A DNA stretch of 64,000 nt, taken from assembly GCA_944989445.1 (NCBI GenBank), contig CALYLW010000039.1, positions 372,001-436,000 of the forward strand, in the 5' to 3' direction. Within the stretch, counting starts at the first letter, position 1. Every line of letters begins with the position of its first letter. Shown piece by piece: positions 35,301 to 44,192 of the stretch. Source of the stretch: Ampullaceana balthica (taxonomy: Eukaryota; Mollusca; Gastropoda; Lymnaeidae). Position numbers and translations under genes: made by a program. The notes under the pieces were generated by a model. It was not told the DNA's origin and ran no database searches. It saw only the letters and a program-made list of their open reading frames with translations.

Positions 35301-35709
35301 TTGAAACATTGCTGTAATTTGGGCTGTTGGGCTGCAGTTGTGGATTCGGCACAATATTGCCCCTGCTATCATCAAGGCTGGGTCTTGGTTTCTGCTGCCG
35401 CTCGTTACCAGACGATAAAAGGTTGTTTCTGCTACCACCGAGACTATTGCTTGAGCTGTTTAGCCTATCCTGCGATTTGGCTTTATTTCGTCTGAGGGAT
35501 CCGGGACTATCTTGCCCATCTAGTAAAGTGTTGTCAGAATCTAAACGACTTCTGCCACTGGCAGAAATAAACTGAGCGGGTCGCCGTTCTACCTGAGTTC
35601 GGTTTAAAGTTCCAGTCAGGTTCGGTTGTGAAGCGGTGCTCATCATTTGTGACTGACTTCCAAGTCGACCACTAACTTTTTGCTGACGATTTGCGTAAGA
35701 CGCTGCCAT
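26340..35709 (-). CDS. Classical (EF-hand) calpain with long QPRDRD-repeat N-terminus, 19 coding exons, ~982 aa
   Basis: A calcium-dependent cysteine protease of the cytosol. Domain order: a low-complexity, repeat-rich N-terminus (about residues 1-280); protease core PC1 with [17 protein letters not shown] (catalytic Cys in DCW); PC2 with AHSYSVT (catalytic His) and IRNPQGEG (catalytic Asn); a C2-like domain with [18 protein letters not shown] and YIGFSIYP; and a penta-EF-hand domain with loops [12 protein letters not shown] and [12 protein letters not shown] plus degenerate ones. All phases close and the coding sum is 2,949 bp. I chose ATG 35709 ([10 protein letters not shown]): the frame stays open upstream to 35820, but that part is AT-rich and CTATATAG|AATGG looks like a splice acceptor. 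The closest named types are the insect calpain A/B and vertebrate calpain-9/3 group; I do not assign a symbol. Odd points: Trp to Gln in RNPWG, and extra residues before the His. Confidence 0.93.
27351..27524 (+). repeat. 25 bp tandem repeat, seven units, calpain intron
   Basis: GTTCATTTATCTATTCTGTC followed by ATCTT repeats with starts at 27351, 27376, 27401, 27426, 27451, 27476 and 27501. It lies in the intron between the penultimate coding exons; the open frame across it is meaningless. Confidence 0.9.
28135..28185 (+). repeat. Repeat unit flanking the tRNA-like sequence (copy 1)
   Basis: TGAGCATGACGAATGACCCT followed by CGCTGGGGTC and GATCACTGTT resembles the stretch at 28390-28440 (TGAACATGACTAACCCTCGC, then TAGGGTC and AATCACAGTT). 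The two copies lie on either side of the tRNA-like sequence. Confidence 0.5.
28268..28340 (+). pseudogene. tRNA-Val-like pseudogene with a TGC anticodon
   Basis: The 73 bp sequence aligns without gaps to eukaryotic tRNA-Val. It keeps the A box (TAGTGTAGTGGTTATCA), a perfect anticodon stem TCCGC/GCGGA around loop CTTGCAC, a B-box-like GGTTCAAGCCC and the 3' acceptor half CGGAAACA. The 5' acceptor half (TGATTCA) no longer pairs and the T stem has two mismatches, so a working tRNA is unlikely. The anticodon by position is TGC (Ala), not a Val anticodon. Partly similar sequence with TGA(G/A)CATGAC...CCCTCGCT(G/A)GGGTC flanks it on both sides (about 28141 and 28390), suggesting a tRNA-derived SINE cluster. 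Confidence 0.65.
28388..28442 (+). repeat. Repeat unit flanking the tRNA-like sequence (copy 2)
   Basis: See the copy at 28135. Similarity extends over about 45 bp with small gaps. It may be the body of a tRNA-headed SINE. Confidence 0.45.
34955..35235 (-). repeat. Coding minisatellite in calpain exon 1 ([14 protein letters not shown])
   Basis: A 21 bp unit encodes the heptapeptide QPRDRD(S/T). Alternation of S and T units gives a 42 bp higher-order period. About ten heptads are present, with degenerate ones (QIRD, QPRDFRD) at the C-terminal edge. The frame is kept, so length changes only add or remove charged heptads. The long antisense open frames here are by-products of this periodicity. 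Confidence 0.9.
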
Positions 35710-35820
35710 TCTATATAGAGTAGACCTTAAGGACCTTATTATTTTATTATAATTATAAAACAAAATTATTATCAAAAGATGTAAATTAGTCAACAAACTC
35801 ACATTATTTTCCTTTGACAC

Positions 35821-36115
35821 GCAAAATTATGAGTAATGTTTAATGTTTAAGAGAAAAAGGTGTGGTGAATTACCTTGCTAAAATATCAAATACGGAAGTA
35901 TCTACCTTATACCACCTAACAGTCATTCACCTTAGATTTACCTGTTTTGTGCGAAAGTGGAAGCGCCCACGTTTTCGTTCGACAGAAATTGGGCTAGTTT
36001 ATTTTAAGAGAGGGGTGTGTAGTATCCGTAAAAATAGAAATTAAGCTTCTGGGATTTCCCCATCACGTAGTGATATTAGTCATTTTATTGATTCGATGTT
36101 AATTTAATAATAAGG
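35821..36115. other. Upstream flank of the calpain gene
   Basis: About 300 bp between the calpain 5' region and the LINE tail. It presumably holds the calpain promoter and perhaps a 5' UTR exon. I see no clear TATA box or other motif I can defend. A CG-containing patch (AGCGCCCACGTTTTCGTTCG, about 35960) is the only GC-richer spot. Confidence 0.3.
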
Positions 36116-36469
36116 CTCCTTATCTTATCTTATCTGTTACAGACGCTCCTTCTATACAGAAGATTATTGCGTCCTACGCTTATTTATGGTTTGTGTTTAG
36201 ACCTGAATTTTTATCAGAGATTTAAATGTTGATTAAGTGTTGGTTTTCCTGGTTTCTTCAGGCAACCCATGCCACGCCCGAATTCCGGACGGGAAGAACG
36301 AAAATTTGTATGTATTTGTTCTTCCATACAGAATAAGAAAAGTGTTTTATCCGTATGTCTATCTGAGGGTTGTATTAATTATCAAGTTATCTTGTGTTGT
36401 ATTTCTAAATTAGAAAAATTGCTTTATGTATGATTACTACTTTACTCTTGGTTCTTCTATCCTCTAGTT

Positions 36470-38988
36470 CAGCGGTTCCTAACCTTTTTGGGTCCATGCA
36501 CCCCTTCAGATGCTCAAAAAAGTTCATGCACCCCCTCGTGAAACTTGCAGAAAATGCATAATAAACTATGTTTATTTTAGGAACACAACAGTTTTGACCA
36601 TAGGCAACAGGGAATTTAGTGAGAGATCTGCTGCTTCTTATGATAAATCAGCTATTTAAATCTGGTGACTGTTTTAGACAAAGCTACTCTCATGTCATCC
36701 TCTGCATTCAACTTATTCCTTTCCTTGGTTTTAATCGTCAAAGGTGGGGAGAATCCTGCTTCACATGTATAGGTTGTGGCAAATGGAATGAGAGTCAGTA
36801 CTTCCCTCTTGGCTAGTTGTGGGTAGGAATCTAGCTTGGCGCACCAAAATTCAATCAAGGTATTGCAACTGAAGGCACTCCTCAGTATTTCTCTGGTTCT
36901 CAAATCAATCATGTCATCTTTAGCAAGGTCACTGTCATCAATTTTGTCCAAGTCACAGAGAAAATGATTGCAAATCCAAAGGGCTTTCCTAGCAATTTCT
37001 TGACAGAAATACCCATCAAAGGACTTTTGCAATGATGAAAGGTGCTCTGAAATTTCTCCTTTGATGTTGTCAGAAAGTGATCCCTAAGTGCTTCCTTCTG
37101 CAGCAGATATTACAAATTCATCTAAGAGTGGAAAGTTGGCCCAGTTGGACTTTTCTAGTCGTCGTTGGAATAGTGGCAGTTTGTTAAGGAAGGCTTTGCA
37201 ATCTCTCAGTAGCATCCATTACAGTCACAGCAGGTCCTTGGAGAGATGTGTTCAACTCATTCAAGATGGTGAAGATGTCAGCCAGTTATGCCAAGTAATG
37301 AATGAAATTATGACAGTCAAACTTGTCAGCAAGGTCACTCTTTTTCTCGCAAGAAAATGGCAAGCTTCACTCTCAGTTCTACTAACCGAGAAAGTATCCG
37401 TCTCCTGGACAACCAGCGCACCTCAGTGTGGTAGAGCAGAACTTCATGCTCAGAGCCCACCTCCTGACAGAACAACTTGAAGAGGCAGTGGTTCAAGGCA
37501 TATGAGCGGATAAAATTTACAACTTGGACTGCGGTAGAAATAACTAACTTCAAGGTTGGAGGTAGAGTTTTGCATGCCAGGGCCTGACGACGAAGGATAC
37601 AGTGTGTAGTGACAATGTCTGGAAATTCTTTCTTTACCAGTGCTGAAAATCCTGACTTATTACCGAGCATGGAGGGAGCACCATCTGTGCAAATTGAAGA
37701 AATTCTTGAAGTCCAGTCAAACTGGTTTTCAGTGAGGAATGCCCTGACTAGCTGCAGCACATCAGCAGCTTTGGTAGTAGCTAAGAGGGGCTTACAAAAG
37801 AGAAATTCCTCCTTCAGCAATCCACTGAGAACATATCTCAGAAATACAAGAATCTTATTGCATTGTGCTACATCAGTGGATTCATCCAGCTGCATGCTAA
37901 ATGGAAAAGGACTGCTCTACATCTCGCACAAGACTTGATCCAGAATTTCTGCATACAGCCATGTCACTAATCCTGAAATGAGTAGTGTCATTGGACACAG
38001 GAGCTTTCTCAACCTGCTTACTCTGCAGTTCTACATCAGTTCTACCATCTCCAGAGTACAAGCCTTCACCAAAGTTTCTCCAATGGTGTGGGGCTTCTTG
38101 TTCTTTGCAATAAGATATGCAACCTTGAATGATGCCTCCAGTGCAGGTTTCTGTGACAAAGAAAATCCAAGCTTGGGCAAGGTACCTGAGGTCAAGAAGA
38201 GAGCTCTCTTCTGCTTGAAGACCTCAACACTGTCCTTAGAATTGGATGAATGGACTTTCTCCAAGTGCTCTTGGAGTCTAACAGACTTCATGTTGTCATT
38301 GCACAGGATTTTTCTACAGAGGAAGCACTGATGCTTTTGTGCTCCATCTCTGTCTCTTTTTTTATTATTTATTAACGATTTTGAGGGGTGTGATGACAAT
38401 CGGAAGGTCGTACCAGTCACAGGCAAATTTTTAACTGACGAATTTGATGTTTTTAATGACCGGAATTGGATGCTCAACTCAAGATTTTAGGTTTTAATGA
38501 CGAATGATGGCTTACAATTAACGTTTTTAAGACCTTTGCAGCGTCCCGAGCAATAAAAGTGAAGGAAACAAATCCCAACGTTTACATCCGCTCAAAACAG
38601 TTAGAGGGTCACCTGAAGATATTATCTGACGTATTTGATGACAAAATTAAATTATTTTTAGAAAACTGTGACGCAAAACACGAAATCCTGAGGAACACGT
38701 AGGGCGAACCGTTCATTTTTCGAAAAAGTTTTCCCGTCAATTTTCGACATGCGCAGAACAATGCGCGAACAAGTACCGATCAAAAAGGTTGTATATGGGC
38801 ACCCTTTAACGCGGAATGCCTTGCTTATGGTTTACATTTTCAGATTATCAGTTTTTCTTTCTTTTTTTTTCCTTCTTATTTTTTTCTTCCTCTTTTTCTT
38901 TTTTTTCTTCTCTGAATGGTTCATGCACCCCCTGGTACCTGCTCATGCACCCCTTGGGGGTGCATGCATCACTGGTTAGGAACCCCTG
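36470..38988 (-). mobile_element. hAT transposon (2.5 kb) with TIRs and 8 bp target duplication
   Basis: The left end starts CAGCGGTTCCTAACC. The reverse complement of the right end starts CAGGGGTTCCTAACC, a standard hAT terminal inverted repeat. The 8 bp flanks are CTCTAGTT (36462-36469) and CTCTAGTG (38989-38996), a target duplication with one difference that fits the hAT preference nTnnnnAn-like TAG core. Repeated TTCATGCACCCC motifs lie just inside both ends. The transposase lies on the minus strand. Confidence 0.93.
36652..38477 (-). pseudogene. Frameshifted hAT transposase with BED-type zinc finger (ZBED/Charlie-like)
   Basis: Reading on the minus strand: a BED-like finger (CFLC ... 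LQEHLEKVH) at about 38290-38345; LDESTD with the first catalytic Asp at about 37880; ICTDGAPSMLGNKSG and VTTHCILRRQALACK; TEVRWLSRRR; and the C-terminal hATC dimerisation block TLIPFATTYTCEAGFS at about 36750-36800. These are the expected landmarks of a ZBED5/SCAND3-type hAT transposase in the right order. Frameshifts and stops between 38031 and 37895 and again around 37080-37335 break it into at least three pieces. Confidence 0.88.
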
Positions 38989-40040
38989 CTCTAGTGTTTC
39001 AAGGTTTAATGATTTAACTAATGGCAATGGTGTTATTCTTGTATGTTTTGAATATTCTCCAGTAATGAATCTGGCAGCTCTTTTTTTAATTTGTTCTAGT
39101 TTATTAATGTTTTCTTTGGTGGATGGGTCCCATACATGAGATGCATATTCTAGTACAGGTCTCACCAAAGTGAGTTAGCATTTTAGTTTTATATCTCTAT
39201 TATATTTGTAAAACATTATTTTTATAAAGCCTAAGGTTTTGTTTAATTTTTACAAACTTAATTGACATGGGGATTCCATGACAGTTTCTCATTTATTATG
39301 ACTCCTAAGTATTTTGCATCTTTAGTTTGGGTCAGTTTTTTTCCATGAATGAAATATTTTGAATTTATTTGTTTCTCTTTATTTGTTACTCAATCAGTTG
39401 ACACTTTTGTGGGTGGAAAGACATGCTCCAATTAATTTCCCATTTTAACAATTCATCTAAGTCTTTTTGTAAAATTTTGCTATCTTGTTCTGATTTAATT
39501 GTTCTATAGATTATACAATCATCAGCAAATAAACTAACTTTGTTTCCTGTTGAGATGTTGTTGAGAAATTTATATAAATTAAAAAGTGCTTTAAATTAAA
39601 TGCCAAAATTACGCTAAAAGACAACTCATTGTATTTGTAAATTTATATTGGATTGATCATTGATAAATATCGATTGAATGTAAATGTTGGATTACGTTCG
39701 AAAATATTTTTTTAAAAACAGTAATTTATATCAATCAATAAAAACTCAAATAACCTTCATTATACACTGTTGGTGTTATACGATAAATTTGAAATGAGAT
39801 TTTTGTTTAGCCTACTAAATTTTTATGAATACTATTTTTTTAGGGGTTGTGAGTGATAAATGTTAAAAGTATGTGTTGAAACGTTTAAATCTGCTGAGGA
39901 GTTTGTTTGTTTTTGTTGTTGTTGTTGTTTGTTTTTTTGGGGACTTTTTTACAAAAGGTTTTTTAAAAGTCTTTTTGTGTGATCATGGAATTGAAAATCA
40001 GAAGTAGAAGTTGTAGAACCTTTCAAAGATTTAATTTTAA

Positions 40041-40788
40041 TAAATAGAAGTAAAAAAAAGATTTTTAAAAACCACGTTTTTTCGAAGCGGACTAAAAAGA
40101 AGAAAATAATTTAAAACTTGTAAGTTCAAGTACTTCGATTTAATATGACTAAAACGTGGGGCGGGCGCTTATGAGGTTTAACATATGCGGTTCACTCATT
40201 CTCTCACTTGTAGATCTCTCTTTTGACTACTAAATTATAAATCTTTAATTTTTATACCAAACACCCACCCCACGTTTTTAGTCACATTAAATCGAAGTAC
40301 TTGAACTTACAAGTTTTAAATTATTTTCTTCTTTTTAGTCCGCTTCTAAAAACGTGGTTTTTAAAAATCTTTTTTTTTACTTCTATTTATTTTATTCTTT
40401 TTAGTCCACTTATAACAACCTGGTTTTTAAAAATATTTTTTTACCTCTATTTATTTTACCAAACACCTCACAAGCGCCCGCCCAACGTTTTAAAAACATT
40501 GTGATGTGGTCACGGGGCGAACTCACGGATGTCAACAAAAGCCGACGGTACAGATGCTTTTATATAGACTATAGATAAACTTAAAAGTTCAATAATTTAA
40601 TAACGGTACATTTGATCGATCTGAAATTTTGATACAATGCATTGTCATCCAAGATCTATCTGTGGTAAAATTTTCAGATCTCTAGGACCATCAGAATTGG
40701 TTCAATTTTACGTTGGCAGATTTGAAAAAATCTTGGACAAACAAACAATGCCCAACGAAAGCGAGTTAATAAAAACGTGGTAAAAAAA
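40041..40788. repeat. Foldback repeat, copy 1 of a 748 bp tandem duplication
   Basis: The unit begins TAAATAGAAGTAAAAAAAAG. Its left arm (40041 to about 40165) is repeated in reverse complement at about 40265-40392 with only a few differences, giving a ~125 bp hairpin arm around a ~100 bp loop. After the hairpin comes a degenerate third half-arm and a segment with the CTGAAATTTTG...AAAATTTTCAG palindromic core. No ORF is credible. Confidence 0.85.
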
Positions 40789-41535
40789 TAAATAGAAGTA
40801 AAAAAAAAGATTTTTAAAAACCACGTTTTTATAAGCGGACTAAAAAGAAGAAAATAATTTAAAACTTATTAGTTCAAGTACTTCGATTTAATATGGCTAA
40901 AAACGTGGGGCGGGTGCTTATGAGGTTTAACATATGCGGTTCACTCATTCTCTCACTTATAGATCTCTCTTTTGCCTTCTACATTAGAAATCTTTAATTT
41001 TTATACCAAACACCCACCCCACGTTTTTAGTCATATTAAATCGAAGTACTTGAACTAATAAGTTTTAAATTATTTTCTTCTTTTTAGTCCGCTTATAAAA
41101 ACGTGGTTTTTTAAAATCTTTTTTTTACTTCTATTTATTTTATTCTTTTTAGTCCACTTCTAACAACCTGGTTTTTAAAAATATTTTTTTTACCTCTATT
41201 TATTTTACCAAACACCTCACAAGCGCCCGCCCAACGTTTTAAAAACATTGTGATGTGGTCACGGGGCGAACTCACAGATGTCAACAAAAGCCGACGGTAC
41301 AGATGCTTTTATATAGACTATAGATAAACTTAAAAGTTCAATAATTTAATAACGGTACATTTGATCAATCTGAAATTTTGATACAATGCATTGTCATCCA
41401 AGATCTATCTGTGGTAAAATTTTCAGATCTCTAGGACCATCAGAAGTGGTTCAATTTTACGTTGGCAGATTTGAAAAAAATCTTGGACAATGCCTCACCA
41501 ACGAAAGCGAGCTAATAAAAACGTAGTAAAAAGAA
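40789..41535. repeat. Foldback repeat, copy 2
   Basis: Nearly identical to copy 1 with the same internal hairpin (arms about 40789-40912 and 41012-41137). The junction between copies is direct, with no spacer, indicating tandem duplication rather than two insertions. Confidence 0.85.
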
Positions 41536-42269
41536 CAAGAAAAACTTTCTGACATTTCTGAAATGATTTTAGGAAAGCTGAAGCTGGGATCTTTATACAT
41601 AATGGTCTTCAGGGTCAAACATGTGATATTACCGACATCATGACTTTAAATCAGGGGTCGGGAAACCATGGCTGGCGAGCCATATATGGCTCTTTTGATG
41701 ACTGCATCTGGCTCGCAGAAAAATTTTCATTATATAGAGAAAAAATATTTCTTCAGACTCCTTTGATCTAAATAATTACATGGGGGAAAAATTCCATTTT
41801 TTAATTTTAAAAAAAAACAACCTCGTCATAAGTCAATAACCTTATTAATTTTTTTTCTTCTATTTTTATGGCTTACGTGATGTAAAACATATTTGAAAGT
41901 TTCGAAGCGGGAACATTTTTGGAGGTCGCATGTTGGTTGAAAATCAATTCTTTCCGAATAGTATGAGGAGAGCCATACGTGACAGAATACATGAAATAAT
42001 CAAAGTTAGGGGATAGTAACCTTAGGAGTTAGATTGCTATTTAAGGGAGAGAGATTTTGGAATTCGGGATCAATGTGATTGCAGTGATTTCTATGGAAAA
42101 TTGGCAAAAATACATTGTTCAAGTGGGGTTGGTGTATATTGCTTTCGAAAATAGCGGACTATGTGTATATGTGTAAAAGGGTCCGCACAACAGTTTGTCG
42201 TCGGATCAGAAAGTAAACTTTCGTTTTAATCGCGTTCTAAGCTGACTAATTTTAGAAACCTTTTTGACA

Positions 42270-43560
42270 AGATGGCTAAAAGAAAGAAAGACAATTAGTA
42301 TCATATTTTTCAGCAGGAATGGACGGAGGAATTTGCCTTTATGGAGAAAACGGTTTCTGCAGTGTGTTAAATATTCAGTGATGAAATTACGTCTATGAAA
42401 CGGTCAAATGCAAAGCGACACTTTGAGACACGCCATTCTACATTTGCATTGAAATATCCTGCGGGAGACAGCAGGGAGAAAGCATGACAAGAATTGCTAT
42501 CAAGAGTGCAAGCTGGTCAGCAGCAAGCCGAGTTTGGGCCCAACAAGGTGACTGGAATTCGGCTAGCTTTGATGGCGCTTTAGCTATTGTAAGAAACGGA
42601 AAGCCATTCACAAATGGGGTTTATGGCAAAGCATTCATGTTTGATGTTGCCATTGATTTCAATGAACTTTTTGATGACTTTTACATAAGGACAAAATAAT
42701 TAAACGGATAAATAATTTTAAAAACGTAAAAAAAACAAGTTTTTGACTATAAATCCTTTATGTACGAGAAGTAACTAAAAGAATGTTCATTATAATACGC
42801 AGCGCAAGATCATCCAAAAATACACAATTGTCAGTTGTGTCGTAAAACATGTTTAATATAATGCGCAGCGATCAGGAATATGTTTATAAAAAGTGTTGTC
42901 AATAAAATACGCACCTTATTGCGCGACAGAAAGGTTGTTCAATATAATACGCACCACGACACTCTATCTCAAAAAATAACATGATACATAGAGATAAATA
43001 AAATAATCTAAAAATTCAATAATTTAATTATGGTACATGCGATCGTTCTGAAATTTTGACACATTGTTTTTATCATCGGAACAAAACTGCCTGCAAAATT
43101 TCAGATCGCTAGCTTACGAGGAAGTGGGTTAAAAATCGATTCAAAGTTTTGGCGACAGACAATCAAGCAAGCAAGCAACCAGACACCACGAGTTAATATA
43201 AAGGCTTTAAAAAGAAATGCCTCTGTCGGCAAGAACTGTTCACGATCGTAGCATCATTATCTCCATTCAAATTGAGAAAATGCAAGTGAAGGACATAAAT
43301 GCGGCACTGTTTTTCTGTCTTACTTAGGATGAGTCAACAGACGTCAGTAATTTATCCCAGTTCAGCGTGGTTGCAAGGTATGTTGTCGATGAAACATTAC
43401 ATGAGGAAAGTCTTGCTGTTTTGTCTTCGAAAGGCACAACAAGAGGGCAGGATTTAATCGAGTCCTTCACAGAGTTCGCTCAAGAAAAAAATCTACCGAT
43501 GAATAAACTTGTTTCGGTGTGCACTGATGGTGCTCCGTGCATGGTGGGAAAAACAGAAGA
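42270..43560 (+). pseudogene. Broken hAT transposase (BED finger part and DESTD part separated by an insertion)
   Basis: Before the insertion, reading frames with stops give a BED-finger remnant (KRSNAKRHFETRHSTFALKY at about 42400-42460) and GDWNSASFDGALAIVRNGKP at 42550-42610. After it come a VKDINAA segment and DESTDVSNLSQFSVVARYVV (from about 43330), then VSVCTDGAPCMVGK. Everything after that (RW motif, hATC block) is deleted. The element therefore cannot make a working transposase. Confidence 0.85.
42708..43213. mobile_element. Long-TIR repeat element nested in the second hAT (copy 1)
   Basis: It interrupts the hAT reading frame between AAACGGATAAA and ATGCCTCTGTCGGC. From 42839 to about 43205 it matches the element at 43812-44190 closely (AACATGTTTAATATAATGC ... 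CCAGACACCACGAGTTAATA). The left end is shorter than in that copy. Borders are estimated from where the hAT protein resumes. Confidence 0.7.
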
Positions 43561-43708
43561 TTTGTCGCCCTTCTTCTTGAGCATGAAAACAGATGCACAC
43601 ATTTACTTGAATTTTTAGTTTTAAGAAATATGTATGGCTCTCACAGAAATACTTTTCAAAGCATGTGGTGTTTATGGCTCTCTCAGACAAAAAGTTTCCC
43701 CACCCCTG

Positions 43709-44192
43709 CTTTATAATAACTTGCGGTGTCTGTTTGAGCCCTTGCTTGCTTGTTTGTCGAAAAAACTTTGTTTTGATTTTTAACACACTTCCTCGTAAAT
43801 TTTAGTTATGTCTCTTAAAACATGTTTAATATAATGCCCACCGATCGGGAATATATTTTTTAAAAATATCGTCCATGTAATACGCACCGAATCGCGCAAC
43901 AGGAGAGTATTAAAAAGGTCGTTCAATACAATACACACCGCGACACTCTATATCAAAAATTAACATGATACACAGATATAAATAAAATAATCTAAAAATT
44001 CAATAATTTAATTACAGTACATGCGATCGATCTGAAATTTTGAAACATCGTTTTTATCATCGGCACGAGTCTGCCTGCAAAATTTCAGCTCGCTAGCTTA
44101 CGAGGAAGTGGGTTAAAATCGAGCCAAAGTTTTTTCGGCAAACAAGCAAGCAATCAACCAGACACCATGAGTTAATATAAAGGATGTCACAA
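43709..44192. mobile_element. Long-TIR repeat element (copy 2), abutting the second hAT
   Basis: The left end (CTTTATAATAACTTGCGGTG then TCTG) matches the reverse complement of the right end (CCTTTATATTAACTCATGGT then GTCTG). Pairing continues inward through CTTGCTTG...TTTG(T/C)CGAAAAAACTTTG and ACTTCCTCGTAA, giving terminal inverted repeats of roughly 80 bp. No ORF. The core contains GATCGATCTGAAATTTTGA ... CAAAATTTCAGCTCGCTAG. Confidence 0.75.

Larger units (their letters stand above)
26340..35709 (-). other. Calpain exon map (transcript order)
   Basis: Coding exons on the minus strand: 34705-35709, 34089-34170, 33543-33804, 33082-33262, 32916-32996, 32782-32841, 32401-32489, 31949-32026, 31504-31661, 30941-31101, 30555-30766, 30088-30199, 29778-29835, 29470-29528, 29065-29133, 28755-28833, 27720-27836, 27037-27089, 26340-26372. 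Each has an AG acceptor and GT donor and phases agree throughout. The third exon holds the catalytic Cys, the sixth the His and the seventh the Asn. Exons from 30088 down encode the penta-EF-hand domain. The last exon ([10 protein letters not shown] then stop) is tentative; reading on past 27037 instead gives VINY and a stop at 27022-27024. Confidence 0.85.
36116..39595 (-). mobile_element. 5'-truncated non-LTR retrotransposon (jockey/CR1-like RT), split by a hAT element
   Basis: On the minus strand the reverse transcriptase catalytic box FADDCIIYR is encoded at about 39502-39529. Downstream are WEINWSMSFHPQKCQ, LVRPVLEYASHVWDP and KKRAARFITGEYS, typical of the thumb/C-terminal part of non-LTR RTs. 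The frame is broken by several stops. The coding stretch stops at the hAT insertion (38997) and resumes at 36469 with DRRTKSKVVIIHKAI. The 3' end reads AGAAGGAGCGTCTGTAACAG and finishes in GATAA repeats at about 36116-36140. It is a dead, 5'-truncated copy. Confidence 0.8.
41652..43708 (+). mobile_element. Second hAT transposon, with another element nested inside
   Basis: The left end reads CAGGGGTCGGGAAACC and the reverse complement of the right end CAGGGGTGGGGAAACT. The motif TATGGCTCT recurs inside both ends. Flanking octamers CTTTAAAT and CTTTATAA agree at six of eight positions, but the right one coincides with the start of the next element, so the target duplication is unproven. The coding strand is +. 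Confidence 0.85.

Noticed and set aside
34865..35575. Antisense open frames over calpain exon 1 (Ser/Leu/Cys-rich)
   Set aside because: They mirror the coding minisatellite and the long sense exon; no independent support.
35710..35820. Upstream calpain start giving a 37-residue hydrophobic extension
   Set aside because: The extension is AT-rich, unlike the rest of the exon, and a splice acceptor-like CTATATAG precedes the better ATG at 35709.
37088..38331. Plus-strand open frames inside the first hAT
   Set aside because: The transposase landmarks (DESTD, TDGAP, RW, hATC) are all on the minus strand; the plus frames are antisense shadows.
43709..43716. CTTTATAA as the right 8 bp target duplication of the second hAT
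   Set aside because: It matches the left flank at only six of eight bases and is also the first bases of the adjoining long-TIR element, so it cannot be assigned.
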